A stretch of DNA of 64,000 bases from Styela clava (Eukaryota; Chordata; Ascidiacea; Stolidobranchia; Styelidae). Numbering within the stretch: the first letter of the stretch is position 1; the number at the start of each line of letters is the position of its first letter. The DNA is taken from assembly GCF_964204865.1 (NCBI RefSeq), contig NC_135257.1:4588001-4652000 (forward strand), given 5' to 3'. The notes beneath the pieces are model-generated. The model made no database searches. It was not told the DNA's origin and was given only the letters and a program-made list of their open reading frames with translations. A program made the translations under genes and the position numbers. This document shows, piece by piece, positions 11,724 through 24,183 of this stretch.

Positions 11724-12120
11724 CAGCACCGATCCACAACCTCCTGCCTATGGAATCGAAACATTAGACAAATTGGTGTACTGTGCGCATTCACAAATCT
11801 TTGCGAATCAAGTGTGCCTTTTGACTAAGGAAAATTTAGCATTGAAATGGTCAATCTCAATATAAACCTGGTATCTGCAGATAAAACCAATTTTTTGATG
11901 TGCTTTTTTTTTAAATATAATTTATAATTACTGTAAAATGTGTGATACATTTGGTACCATGAATACCATTTGCAAATTAGCTTGGGTTACACTCTTTCCA
12001 CCAAAGACTCTTTCAAGTCATATCTCATAATATTCTTTAAACAAAAGGTTGCGGCTAGCCGGCTACCCATCATAATTTTCTTTCAGATCACAAAGTCGCA
12101 ATATTACCCCTCGCTAAGTT
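11724..12120. other. Spacer between BEL element and YqaJ fragment
   Basis: AT-rich sequence continuing the pre-insertion locus; joined to the left of position 889 it would be the original target. No supported gene. Confidence 0.4.
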
Positions 12121-12351
12121 TCATTGGCAAGTGTATTTGGTTGTAGTATCGGTGTCCAACTTTAGACTGAAACCTTCACTACCAGACCCACCGAAACAAA
12201 AAAAAATTCTTGATAGGGTCGTATTGAAGTTGCTTTCGTTTAAGCACAATGGACACTTTATCTCCACCAATCCACAGTAATCACAAGTTACTTTGTCATT
12301 ACGATAAGCATCAATAAATGGATACCGAGGATGTATTATCAAGTCACGCAA
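12121..12351 (-). pseudogene. Fragment of a YqaJ-type exonuclease/recombinase domain
   Basis: The minus-strand reading gives HPRYPFIDAYRND, then CDYCGLVEIKCPLC, then a serine/glycine-rich stretch and a Lys/Asp-rich end. The GLVEIKCP block, preceded by a cysteine pair, resembles the E-x-K nuclease motif of YqaJ/lambda-exonuclease domains, which are widespread in invertebrate genomes, often in mobile elements. Only about 76 codons remain. No proper start, N-terminal part or downstream partner is visible, and the gypsy element lies only 72 bp from its upstream end. I regard it as a relic; the family call is from motif memory. Confidence 0.5.
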
Positions 12352-12422
12352 GCTGAGGTCTTGTGCTACTGTGGTCTTGTTGCAACTTGTACTTTGCCAT
12401 CCATTTATTCCATGGTAGTAGT

Positions 12423-12640
12423 TGTTATATATTATGTTGAGCTTACTATCATAGCTTGTTTACTACTCTATCTGCTTGTGTGCTATATTGTTACGTCACA
12501 ATGCTGTCTAGTGCCGTAAGTTGTTTTTCCTCTGTTTAGAGGTCTTTTGTTCTGAACTAAGTTGGCGGACGGATGTCCAAATAAATCGCGTGCAGTTTTG
12601 TAATGAGTCTGTATTCATTACTTGTTATAAAGATATAACA
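12423..12640 (+). repeat. 5' LTR of the gypsy element
   Basis: 218 bp, bounded by TG...CA. It differs from the 3' LTR visibly only at TTGGCGGACGG against TTGACGGACGG. The AAATAAA at about 12579 is a plausible polyadenylation signal. Confidence 0.92.
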
Positions 12641-12836
12641 AATTGGCGACGAGGATTAAAAAGCCGTCACAATGCTGTCTAGTGCCGTAAGTTGTTTTTC
12701 CTCTGTTTAGAGGTCTTTTGTTCTGAACTAAGTTGGCGGACGGATGTCCAAATAAATCGCGTGCAGTTTTGTAATGAGTCTGTATTCATTACTTGTTATA
12801 AAGATATAACAAATTGGCGACGAGGATTAAAAAGCC
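12495..12836 (+). repeat. 171-bp tandem duplication of LTR end plus primer site
   Basis: 12495-12665 is followed directly by an essentially identical 12666-12836. The unit contains the last ~146 bp of the LTR, the primer-binding region and the following AAAAAGCC. The element thus carries a second, 5'-truncated LTR piece in its leader. Only the first copy has a complete LTR. Confidence 0.93.
12641..12660 (+). promoter_or_regulatory. Candidate primer-binding site of the gypsy element
   Basis: TTGGCGACGAGG begins three bases after the LTR end. TGG at the start is expected for pairing with the 3' CCA of a tRNA. I cannot name the tRNA with confidence. A second copy lies about 171 bp downstream. 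Confidence 0.6.
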
Positions 12837-13100
12837 TTTTTGTGCCGTTTTGTAGCCATTTCTTGGGGAAGGAAGGAAAATATATCGAAGTTACAGCTTA
12901 ATTTCGAGGATAGATAAGAGAACAGTCGCTGGACTGCGACGGAGTTAGAACTGATTATTGCAGCATAATCAGTGACTTTGGATATTCATAGTGAACAGCA
13001 TTCACTGGACTGGGAACCCAAGGCCTGTTATTATATTGAATTAAACGGCAGTAAATTATTTGAGCATCGTTGAAGCACGATTGCAACTGTTAACAGAATA

Positions 13101-14123
13101 ATGACGTCAGCACCATTGGAAGTTGCGCAATTCAACATTAATCGCCCAGACGAATGGTAACAATGGCTGCGACGATTTGAAAACATGTGCCTCGCCATGT
13201 CGGTTGACAACGCAGAGAGAAAGAAAGCGTTATTATTACATTTTGCGGGACCTGAAGTTTTTGACCTGTATGAGAATTTGCCCGCACCGCCGAATGCAGA
13301 TGAAAATGATAATGTTTATGCCAACACCGTTAAGAAATTGGATAATTATTTCGTGCCAAAGATAAACATTGATTTTGAATGTGATATTTACAGGAATGCA
13401 AAACAGAAATTTGGCGAAAATATTGATACTTATGTGGCACGTTTGCGTAAATTAGCTGTTACCTGTGATTTTACGGATGCTGATCATGAAATAAAACAGC
13501 AAGTTATTTCTGGTGGATGTGATTCTCGAGTTAGGGAAAAAGCTCTACAGCAGCGTATGTCTCTTCGAGAACTTCTGGATTATGCAAAAAGTATAGAACA
13601 AGCAAAGCAACAAATAAAACAAATTGAACAACGTCACACGAGACCAGAGAAATTATATGAAACTGATGTGCAGCGTGAAAAGAATTCCGATAGCAAATCC
13701 AAGCCTAGAGCACCACAGCTTTCTTCGGCTAGAGGGGGTAAGTCTCTTAGATGTTTTCGCTGCGATAGTTCTAAGCACTTTGCCCGTGAATGTCCATTTA
13801 AAGATGCCAAGTGTTTTTGTTGTGGTAAAAAGGGCCATACCAAGAGTGTGTGTCGATTCAAGAAATCAAGTCAGTATAGACACGGCCAGAAAAGTAAGCA
13901 ATGTAATTCTCAATGTTGTATCGCTGGTGATAAGAATACGCCGGGCGAAAGTGAAACGAATGAAAACTCTGGTTCATCATACGAATTACATCATACAGTG
14001 TCGTCCGTGCAAAATAACAATGTGGGTGTGAAATGCAATCCAATCTATCTTGATCTTGACATCGATGGCAAAAACATTTCTTGGGAAGTAGATACAGGGG
14101 CTACACTATCTGTCATGTCTTAA
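13101..14123 (+). pseudogene. Gypsy gag-protease region with two in-frame stops
   Basis: The ATG at 13101 opens a frame interrupted by TAA at 13158-13160 (codon 20). The same frame continues without break through the gag core to TAA at 14121-14123. The core includes an ENIDTYVARLRKLA helix region typical of Ty3/gypsy gag. It is followed by two CCHC zinc knuckles (CFRCDSSKHFAREC and CFCCGKKGHTKSVC), then the protease active site VDTGATLSVMS. Pol continues in the same frame after the second stop, so gag and protease were probably one polyprotein. The stops look like single-base substitutions. Confidence 0.88.
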
Positions 14124-17080
14124 GTGCAATATAAAAAGTTGTGGCCAAAAGCAGAATTGAACCACACCGATGTTAAACTGTCTACATACACGGGGGAGTC
14201 TATTACAGTAGAGGGAGAAAGGGATGTTACTGTAACGTATCAAAATGGTAACCCAATGGTATTGCCAATCACTGTGGTAAGAAATAGTAACCGCTGTAAA
14301 CCATTGCTGGGGAGAAATTGGTTGAAACATATCAAACTTGATTGGAATTCAATTTTCAAAATTAACTATTCTGATGTTAAAATCAGTACACTGCTTGATA
14401 AGTATCCTGAATTGTCTTCACCTGGATTAGGTTGTGCAAAAACTGAAGCTAAATTGGAGATTGATGACAGCGTTAAGCCTAAATTTTATAAACCACGACC
14501 TCTCTTGCACTCAAAGAACTGGTCGAAGCTGAACTTGATAGACAAGTTGAAATCGATGTTTTGAAGCCATGTAAAACATCCGATTGGGCTGCACCTATGG
14601 TTACCGCATTAAAAGCTGATCAGAAGTCAGTTCGGCTCTGTGGAAGTTATGACTTGACTGTAAATAAAGCAAGTCGTCTTGAGCAGTATCCATTGCCAAA
14701 GGTGGATGAATTATTGGCTAAATTTGCTGGTGGGGAAAAATTCTCTGTTATTGATCTGAAAGAGGCATATCTGCAGATACCATTGGCAGAAGAGAGTCAA
14801 AAGTACACAGTAGTTAATACACATAAGGGATTATTCACGGCAAATCGTCTTGTTTATGGAATATCAAGTGCCCCAGCTATATTCCAGAGATATCTTGAAA
14901 CACTGCTGGGTGACATAGCAGGTGTATGTGTTTTCCAAGACGATATTGGAGTGACCGGTTCTTCTGATAAAGAAAACATAGCCAGATTGGAAGAAGTTTT
15001 CAAGCGTCTTACAAATGAAGGTCTAAAAAAATTAATCCAAACAAATGTAAATGGATGGTTTCAGAAATTACTTATCTTGGATATCGTATAAATAAACTTG
15101 GAGTTCAACCAACTGAAGATAATCTGAGAGCTGTTCTGAATGCCCCAGAACCACAAAATATACATCAGATGCGCTCATATCTGTGGATGCTTAATTATTA
15201 TGGTAAATTCATTAAAAATTTATCAACTGTTGCTGCTCCTTTGTATGAACTTCTTCGTTCGAATGTTCGATGGCACTGGAATAAAAGGCAAGTGGAAGCT
15301 TTTAAGAAAACGAAATCGCTATTGTGTAATGCTCCATGCCTTGCTCATTTTGACGTAAATGCCGCCGTCATTGTTTCTGCAGATGCCAGTCCTTCTGGAA
15401 TCGGAGCAGTTTTATCTGTAATAACGCAGGAATGAGAACGTCCTGTGGCTTTTGCATCCAGATCTTTGTCAAAACCAGAGCGTAATTATAGCCAATTGGA
15501 TAGAGAGGGATTAGCTCTAGTATTCGCTGTTACAAAGTTCCATTCATTTTTATATGGAAGACCGTTTGTTATGGAAACTGATCACAAGCCACTTCTCGGT
15601 TTACTTGGGAAGAATAAGCCACTTCCTGATGCAGCTCCACCGAGAATGATTCGTTGGAAAGTATTACTTGATGGATATCAATACGAATTAGTGTATGTTC
15701 CAGGTAAAAACCAAGCCAATAGCGATGCACTAAGTCGTTTGCCTTTGCCTGTTAAACCGGATTATATACCGCCTTGTGGTGATGTAGTGAATCTTCTTGA
15801 AGCAGTCGATTCTACCCTTGTTAAAGTTGATGTAATTCAGTCTTGGACGAGAAGAGATCCTGTACTGTCCGCAGTTATGCATCATACTCAAATGGGCTGG
15901 CCAAAATCTTCTGACATAGACCCAGAATTACAAATTTATAGAAGCAAAGAGACGGAACTAAGTGTCCATGAAAATTGTTTATTTTGGGGTTGTCGAGTAA
16001 TTATTCCGCCACAAGGAAGACAGAAAGTGTTGCAATTACTTCACGATGGTCATCCTAGTATTTTTTCTATGAAAAGAATTGCTCGTAATCATGTATGGTG
16101 GCCTGGGGTTGATGCTGATATTGAAGAGTTGGTAAAATCTTGCAGTTTGTGTCAACAGTTACGTCCCAGTGCACCTCAAGTTCCTGCTAGCCCATGGTCT
16201 TATCCTCATGGTCCATGGCAAAGAATACATATGGACTATGCCGGTCCAGTTGATGGGAAAATGCTTCTTGTTATTGTTGATGCGTTTAGCAAATGGCCAG
16301 ATGTGTGGATTACATCGTCAGTTTCTGCTCATGAAACTATTGAAAAAGTCAGACTTTCATTTGCTACACACGAATTACCACTAGTTGTAGTCACAGACAA
16401 CGCTGGTTGTTTTGCAGGAGACGAATTTGCAACATTTCTAAAGGCAAATGGAGTGAAGCACTTGTTTTCACCACCGAGACATCCGGCTTCTAATGGCCAA
16501 GCTGAATCAATGGTAAAACAAGTTAAACTTGGATTGAAGAAACAAGCACCAGCATCTTTGTCAGTCAGACTTGTTCGGTGGTTATTTAAATACCGAACTA
16601 CACCACATACAACGACTGGTCAGACTCCGTCGGAATTACTTTTTCGTCGTAAGATTAGAACGCATCTTGATCTAATCGCACCTTCATCACGTTTGAAGAA
16701 GTCAGCAGAGAATGTTCCAAGTGGAATAATAAGAACTTTTCACATTGATGACCCAGTTTTTATTACAGAAGTCGTTGGATCTTGTTTCAAATTGTTACCT
16801 GCCACAGTAACTGAAGTTATGGGTCAAATGTGTCGTGTTCGTTTGAACGATGGGAGAATTTTTAGACGTCATCTTGATCATATTCGACATCGATGTTGAT
16901 GTGGGAGATAGAAATTCAACTCCCACCTCTACTGCTACTGAAGAGACTGATGAATCTCAAAATGACAGAGACAATGTAGACCCAGTTCCTAATTTTCCAG
17001 AATCGCCCAGTAATTCAAACATACCTTATAAAACAAGATCTGGCAGAATATCAAAACCGCCAGAAAAACTATCTCTATAA
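14124..17080 (+). pseudogene. Gypsy pol (RT-RNase H-integrase) with frameshifts
   Basis: The protease tail and RT start lie at 14124-14564. A probable 2-nt gain in a CT-rich microrepeat near 14507 moves the frame to 14561-15091. This piece carries RT motifs VIDLKEAYLQIPL and the catalytic VFQDDIGVTG near 14930-14950. A 1-nt loss in an A-run near 15022 leads to 15055-15435, containing the RNase H start ADASPSGIGAVLS. TGA at 15433-15435 is followed in frame by 15436-16899. This holds RNase H (LDREGLALVF, TDHKPLLGLL), the integrase zinc region (HDGHPS, CSLCQQ) and a complete D,D,E core (MDYAGPV, VVTDNAGCF, NGQAESMVKQ). A last frame change near 16895 leads to a tail ending YKTRSGRISKPPEKLSL at 17080. 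Confidence 0.9.
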
Positions 17081-17283
17081 GAAGTTTTATAATTTTGTAC
17101 TGGACAGAATTATAGTTGTAAAAGTTTCTTTGAATTTCTTAGTTTCTTTGTGAAATTCTGTACGTTGCTTGTATATTTGTTTTTGCAATATTTTATACCA
17201 TTTGATTGGGAATGTTGGAATTCGGGTAATTGTGTTGTACATTTATTTTTAATATTTGGTTCTTGAATTTGTACAATATTTCC

Positions 17284-17300
17284 AAAAAGGGGGGAAGGAG
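17284..17300 (+). promoter_or_regulatory. Polypurine tract of the gypsy element
   Basis: AAAAAGGGGGGAAGGAG is an uninterrupted purine run directly adjoining the 3' LTR, the standard plus-strand primer position. Confidence 0.85.
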
Positions 17301-17518
17301 TGTTATATATTATGTTGAGCTTACTATCATAGCTTGTTTACTACTCTATCTGCTTGTGTGCTATATTGTTACGTCACAATGCTGTCTAGTGCCGTAAGTT
17401 GTTTTTCCTCTGTTTAGAGGTCTTTTGTTCTGAACTAAGTTGACGGACGGATGTCCAAATAAATCGCGTGCAGTTTTGTAATGAGTCTGTATTCATTACT
17501 TGTTATAAAGATATAACA
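17301..17518 (+). repeat. 3' LTR of the gypsy element
   Basis: 218 bp, same ends as the 5' LTR, followed by the GTAGT target duplication at 17519-17523. Confidence 0.93.
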
Positions 17519-17649
17519 GTAGTATATATTTACGGTTAGACAACCCCTGTGTAACTCCGGATATTTGGTCCCGATGTTGGATTTGCCGTCACGCCCGACT
17601 AGGTTCAGGCATATTATTGCTTCGAAAATCAACGCGCGACCTTCTGCAT

Positions 17650-17836
17650 TTATATAGGGACGTGTAAAAAGAGAAATAAGCAAATTTGGCATACTAAAAT
17701 ATGTGAAATTGAAATTTATAGGGACGTGTAAAAAGAGAAAAAAGCAAATATGGCATACTAAAAATATGCAAATTTGAAATTCATAGGGACGTGTAAAAAG
17801 AGAAATAAGCAAAAATGGCTCCCAGGCTCTGCTGAA
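17650..17836. repeat. 64-65-bp tandem repeat, about 2.7 copies
   Basis: TAGGGACGTGTAAAAAGAGA recurs with its GGG at 17657, 17721 and 17786. Each copy is followed by AAGCAAA and a GGCATACTAAAA-type block; the third copy is cut short. The small minus-strand ORF across it is a by-product. Confidence 0.85.
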
Positions 17837-19660
17837 ATTTCGGAATACAAGTGTCAAATTTGACATGGATGGATATAAGCTAGATTAAATTTATGCCTTA
17901 CAAAGTTGGTAGGAATTAGCAGGATAAAAGTAAAAAGTAAGGGCAAATGCTTTCAATTCTGTAAAATATTTTTTGTGGGTGAGCCCATCAAAAATTGAAA
18001 ATCGCCGAAGGTACAAGTGAGAAGGACCGCGGCCTGCAGAAAAAGTTCTTCACAGCTAGTGATGATTAAATTTCTTTCTTGTATTGATTTTATAACAGTG
18101 TTATTTTGAAGTATTATTTACAGTCGCTCTGACTTTTGCATGGGGACTTTCAGCTTTTTCCTGACAGTCTCCAGTTGTTATATTTCTGTTCACAAATCTT
18201 AACTTCATTTGGATTATCAGCTTCAACGGTGAAGTACGACAAGCTTGGGGCTTGCGTGAAGTGGTGAACTGAAATGTAAAACGATACAGATGTTTAAAAG
18301 GCTTTCAAACATAATGCAAAAGGTATTAGGTAGTGAAAAGTAATGCCGTAATATATGGCAATATTATGGGTTACTGATGAAACTTCAACGTGCAAAATGA
18401 CTAAACCAGTGGTTCTCAACCTCTATGTGCTTGGGGACCCGCAAAAGTTTCAAACCGGAAAAAAAATAGAATAACATAGCATAATGCTATTCAGACGACA
18501 TTTAAATTAGCTGCCACTACCACTCAACAAAAAAAACGTATATGTACTGATTTATCTCATATAATCTTGCACAACAAGTTTGTTCCTTGTTTTCGTCTAT
18601 ATTTGAACAAGTGTAGAAAACCCATGTCCACATATGTAAGTTGAGACGAAAGGGATAATGATTTTCAATGCAGTGGCGTTATGCTCACAACTACTTGTTT
18701 TTATGCGATATAATCATGAATATGATATTAAAAAACTGAATTGTTTTGATACGGAAAGCCTGAATTAGAATACGTCTTTGTCGTATTTTCTCTGTTTAAG
18801 TAAAAGTAATAGCCTTCTAGCAACAATAACAATCTTTTCTTCTGAAAATTTCGAATCATTTGATTCTGTAGGCTTCATAAACGGAAGAGCGATTACTACA
18901 CAACAAGAAGAAGAAAATGCAAAATGACAATGTTAGCCTATAACACCAAAACTAAAGAACCATCTAATAATTCGAATTTGGAAGTAAAATGACTTACTAG
19001 GTTCAGATTAATTGCTAGATGGCTTACTGGTATTTCGCTTTTACATGGATGAATGTTGTATCTCTGGTAAAAGTTATTTTTTATATTAGGTGTCATGGTA
19101 CCACCGGTATCTATACCGAATCAAATTAATAAATTCTACTTGTTTTTTTTCACAAGCTAGACCAAATACCGGTGGTGCTTACCTGACTTCCAAAACTTGA
19201 TTTTTCGACTTATGTGCATAACACGTTTTGTGTTATCCGTTTCCAAGTTAATGGCTAAACCACCAACAATTGCGTGAAAATACACTACGACGCGCAGAAC
19301 GATGAATTACCTCAAATTATCTTACATTTTGCACCGTTGACACGGCATATCCAACCTACTCCTTGCATCCGCAAGCAGAAAGTCGCGCTTACCAAGATGG
19401 CCGCCGCGACCTTCAATTAAGCACAACATTTTTGCTCCCATGCGCATTCTAGGTATATACACCTCAATGGGTAAGACCGATGATTGATTGACCGAGGCTG
19501 ATTTTTATAAATAGGAATGAGAAAGTCCCAGCATTCAGATACAAGTCTTCTTAAGAAAGGTGGTTTGTATTTCAACCAAATGATCCATGTACAATTAGAC
19601 AGCAACTATGACTTTTTCTACGACTTTTTCTTCTTTATAATATAGTGTGCAGAGTTATTT
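17837..19660. other. Non-coding stretch with a hAT-like terminus
   Basis: No supported gene. At about 18410 the sequence CCAGTGGTTCTCAACCT is the kind of end carried by hAT-type elements and recurs at 35426 and 55312. I could not find its partner end. A small inverted pair (ACCACCGGTAT near 19101, ATACCGGTGGT near 19165) could form a hairpin. Confidence 0.35.
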
Positions 19661-20160
19661 TATAGGTGCCGCTGCTCGATAACCACCACTGATTTCCCTC
19701 GTCCTTTTCATCCTGTAATATGGCCTATTTATAATTCATTGCCATTTGCATGTTTGCGCCTATTTAAACTATGGTTATATATAAACTACTTATTAGTGTT
19801 TATAGTGTTCGCAATCAGGCTATTTCTAGCCAATATATACAACACGTATCAGCATTTCAGACCTTTATCTACCCGATTAATCAGGGAATATCCTACGAGT
19901 TATCCGGTGGGATGGGATTTTCAAACCTGTACCGTTACATTTTATTCTTAAAACATAACTTCCGAGTATCCAAATTAAATTAGATGACGAATCTTGGGTG
20001 TCGCTGCTCGATAACCAAATTTGGTTCCCCGCGGCTTCCCTTCCCCAGTAAAAATGTGTGTTAAATTTTGTTTATCTTTTGATTTTGTATGTTATTTTTT
20101 TGCTGGTTGGAAAAAATAAAATTGACTATGACTATTGACTATGTCTGTTGTACAAGCTCG
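19661..20160 (+). repeat. SINE-like repeat, two related copies
   Basis: GTGCCGCTGCTCGATAACCA near 19667 and GTGTCGCTGCTCGATAACCA near 19999 start two related blocks, each followed by a TTCCC-rich segment. The second ends in AAAATAAAATTGACTATGAC with a GACTATT microsatellite, like the tail of a retroposed element. The family is not identified. Confidence 0.45.
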
Positions 20161-23100
20161 AGCATGGAGGGGTGTAATTATGGATATTCAAATCGTGGAC
20201 ATCTGAAAAAATGTGATGTACTTTTACAACATAAGTCTGCCATTATTAATAATCACAGCTAGAACCAATCTTACCTTATACCATTTGCAAAAGTAAATAG
20301 GATAACTTTTATTCACTTTGGCATAGTTTTTGAGCTGATACCGGTAGCACCGACACCGGCAGACCTGAATTCATAAGCAACCATACCTCCCATTTCACCA
20401 CGTTATTTTACTCAAATGACATAATGCCTCAGAATACATTTCGTTTTTTTAAATAGTATATTTTATTTCCAGCTACGAAAAATCGTGACATTCCAGTATT
20501 CATAAGAAACATTGCATTGAGTGAGCGAACACGTACTACTTCTTTTATCAATACCTTTCCATCTAATATCTGTACGCCTCAAAATTTTTTTGGGGGTTTT
20601 GTTTACTCTCCCGATTCTATATATATTTAGTTACTTTTATGTTTTTGAAAGAAGGGTTATGAGCTAATTCCAGGACATTCTCTTCCCGATTTCTTTTATT
20701 TTAATACAAAGCAGGGCGCATTGAAAAGCAAAATAGAATTTACTAACATAAATTTACAACGAGTTACGTAAAATTTACCGACGGCTATCGCCAACAGGCA
20801 GAAACGATGAATGTGATAATTTTTCATTTTGTGTCATTTTTGCGCCATCATATCTTTCAATTTCTAATTTTGCGTAAATCGCGTCAACATCGTTTTTGTA
20901 AATTTAGAAACGTTGAATCAGATAAGCAAGGCATGTGAATAATGTATTCTATGCAAATTCCCCGAGATATTGCGGAGAAATAATATTTTGACCACGTAGA
21001 AATGCCATTTTGCTGATTTATTCACGTGTTAAGTATCAGTGTTTTAAACCAAAGCTGAGTTACGTGAATACTCAACACTGCTGCACATCAACACAAATGT
21101 ATTTCTGTAATGTTTCGTCTGACCAGAATCAGACATACTCAGACAAGCAGTTTACGACAAAGAACAGCGTTATAAGAAGTTGCATTTATTTTAAAGAAGC
21201 CATCAAACGCATTTATTTTTAAACAATAAAGTCACAAATTAACATAGTGAGAACAAAAACACAAATTAATCGGTTGTTCCTCAATGAGAAATTTACCGAA
21301 AACGTCAAGAAAATCAAATGAATACAGTATATATGTTCATAACATAGTGAACAGAAATAATACAATTGGTCTTTTTTCAGTTTATGTGGTTGTGTATTTG
21401 CAACAAAGACAATATTATTTATAAAAACAGAACTTTCGACACTAACAGATGTCTGAAAAAAAAACTAATAAGTAATATTTATTGAATTAACTTCAATATC
21501 TAATTCACTTCCCTATGAATTGCTTCCGAAATCCTCATACTCGAAAATCGACCTTTCCTCTATTAGTGTACGGTGGTTTTTGTAGTCGACATAAAAACAA
21601 AAAAACAAAATTTTGTGCAATTTAGGTTGTTTTTGGCACACATGCAAAAATTATTGTGACACCAATTCAAGAACTGATTTGGGCGCTGAAAGTGGATACA
21701 TCAATCTAACCCGCACAACACCATCATCAAAAACCTATGGCCAATAGGTGGCGGAATAATTGGCTTTGGTTCTAGGCAACAGTGATGAATTCCTGTCTGG
21801 TAATTTGCCCCCAGACTCAGATTGTGAGCTACGAAACTGAAAGATGAACGGCCTCGTCTCGCGGCCTATATTTTTTTAAAACTGGCAAACTTATAGATGG
21901 CACTATGCCACCCAACAAAGGCTCGATAAAAAAGCATCTTAACCCTTTCATTCATGACTTTTTACAAGTATTTACGATGTCAATAGCATATATACTGAAA
22001 ATGATGACGTCAGCATCGAGTTCTGTAACGTTGTTCGGAAAAAAACATCATTAAAGAAAGGTGATGAGTGAGTTTCTTGAAACCCCCATTACTGCAATGA
22101 AACTGCTAATATTGAACACTAACATTGATCAACTTTACCACAAAATGGACTAAATGTTCTCTGAGTCCCGAAAAAAGCTCCTTTTTCCAGTTTATGTAAA
22201 AACATTTCAAACCATTTTTTCTCTTTTCCGATCATGAATGTTTTTTTTATAAATAGAAAATGTCCAAATATCGCCAGATTGAGATCTATTGGATAGTCTG
22301 GATAAGATGGGGACATTGATAACGATTGTCGTACTGGTTCTTTTTTAGATAATGGTGGGGAATTTTCAATAAGAGACTCAAATGTATACAGATTCAATTG
22401 ATTCTCTTAATGATTACCCGCACTAGCACGCAGTTTAAAATCGATGCATGGACGATAGCATATCATGAAAATATACACATTCCGTGTTTGCAATACACTC
22501 TGAACATCGTCCATGTAACTATTTTCAGATAATGATCTTAACTGTGGCCCATTTGTATGTGTTGAACTAGGCTCATGTGAAACTATTGGATATACGAGCC
22601 ATTATACGAATCCTCTTCTTAGTTGCCTCGCAGATTTATCATAATTTCATAAACATTTGTTCGCGATTAGAGCAACGCATTCTCAAATACCTAGTGGTTT
22701 TAGAATTAAATCGAATATTTTTGGAATCAAATCTCGAAAGATTGGTAATTGAATGCGACTTTTTTATTGAATTACTGAAAACATACACTCCATCATTTAG
22801 ACAATTGGTTTTGTGTTCACACAGAATAGATCCCTGTTTCATCAATAAATCACTCGCAATGACCGACCTAGATTTTGTGAACAAAAAAAGATAGCGGCGA
22901 TTCCAAATTTTCGTTTGACCGATTCCAAAAATTTTCTATTCGATTTAAAATGCCCAACCGTATTCAAACTTCACAATGTTAAAAATCAAGTGCATAGCAT
23001 GATTTATCATCCCCATTATTTTTTTTTCCGACTCATACTTTGCTTTAAAGCATAAAATCCAAGAGTTTTATGCAATTCCACCCACTACACATTTTGTTAA

Positions 23101-24183
23101 ACTTTTCAAATAAAAGTCCGACTTTTTGTTCTAAATACAACTTGAAGTGTTCTGCAAGATGAGACATTAAATTATCATCAAAAACAGCTTTAAAATAGCG
23201 GCTTGGGAAAGGGCCATTTCTGAAGTTGCGTGTGACATATAACCAGGGGAGTATCTAGGTGGGGGCAATAGGGGCAGCCGCCCAGGGAAGCACGATTCAT
23301 GGGTGAGTTTGCTGCTTAGTTAGATGATTGAAATAATTATAATACAAATATTTCACTCTTAATTGATCATTGATTGATTCATACTCATGTATAACACAAT
23401 CTATAATTTGTTAATCCTTCTTATTATTTTTGAAGACCCATTTCCTGATTTTCAATCAATCACGCAAATTTTCTACAAAATTGAAAAATAGTTGAACATT
23501 TTTTTTTTCATTCCAAGTTGTATGTGCCTAAATGATTGTAGGCCTGGTGTTTCTGCAATTTAGTTGTTCAAATAGGCAATCCTCTATAAATTGTACAACC
23601 TCTTAGTGGCATAAGTAAAATAAAATACTTTCCCAAAATTAATATATATATACTGCTAAATGTCGCCATCCCATAATTTCATGATGTTGTTTGTCAACAA
23701 CATTTACACATAAGTCAATTACCAAAGCAATGTAAACCAAAAGATTCCAGCATTGTTACAGAACTATAACTACCAACCACGGCCATATTTTTTATTTTCA
23801 TCAAAATTGGGTTATCGTACGAAATTTTGTTTCTAAACATGCTCAAATTTCAATCTGCATTAAAATGTTTTCAACCTACTTGTTTTTAAACTTGCCAAGA
23901 CAATCTTAAACTATTGAGGGTCACAAAACGTGCGTGTTACATGTTGTAGTCAGCGAACGCGCAGTTTGTAGGTTAGTGGGTATGTGGGCCAACCAATCAC
24001 AACAACTGTATTTGTTGTTGAGGAACAACAAAACTAGCGAAAGGGCTAATAGTAAACTACCAAGCGGAAATTTATAACCGTTGCTTCGAGCCAAAACCAA
24101 TCATCCCCACCAAAATGGTCAAAAATAGGTTGTTGCTGATGGTAGTCTGTGGGTTAAATGGAAGGATCTATGAACATGTAGCC
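20161..24183. other. AT-rich stretch without recognised gene
   Basis: Several ORFs of 80-105 codons occur on both strands (for example 22119-22397 minus, 22577-22894 plus). They overlap one another, have no recognisable motif, and the composition is repeat-like. TTAACCCTTTCATTC at about 21938 resembles a piggyBac-type end without a visible partner. CCAGGGGAGTATCTAGG at about 23245 resembles a hAT-type end. Confidence 0.35.

Larger units (their letters stand above)
12423..17518 (+). mobile_element. Ty3/gypsy LTR retrotransposon, Mag/K02A2.6-like, young but broken
   Basis: 218-bp LTRs at 12423-12640 and 17301-17518 both begin TGTTATATATT and end ATAACA. GTAGT is present on both outer flanks (12418-12422 and 17519-17523), a 5-bp target duplication. 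Internal order is gag with two CCHC knuckles, aspartic protease, RT, RNase H, integrase: the gypsy order. The LTRs appear to differ by one base in 218, so insertion was recent, yet the coding region carries stops and frameshifts. It may therefore have been mobilised in trans or copied from a defective parent. Confidence 0.93.

Noticed and set aside
890-17518. Infectious retrovirus origin of the two LTR elements
   Set aside because: Domain orders match BEL/Pao and Ty3/gypsy retrotransposons, and I see no envelope-like ORF after integrase in either.
17650-17836. Direct repeats as a CRISPR array
   Set aside because: Copies abut with no unique spacers, and the genome is eukaryotic; it is an ordinary tandem repeat.
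22119-22894. Overlapping ORFs of 80-105 codons on both strands
   Set aside because: No motif, no splice support, and the surrounding sequence is AT-rich repeat debris.
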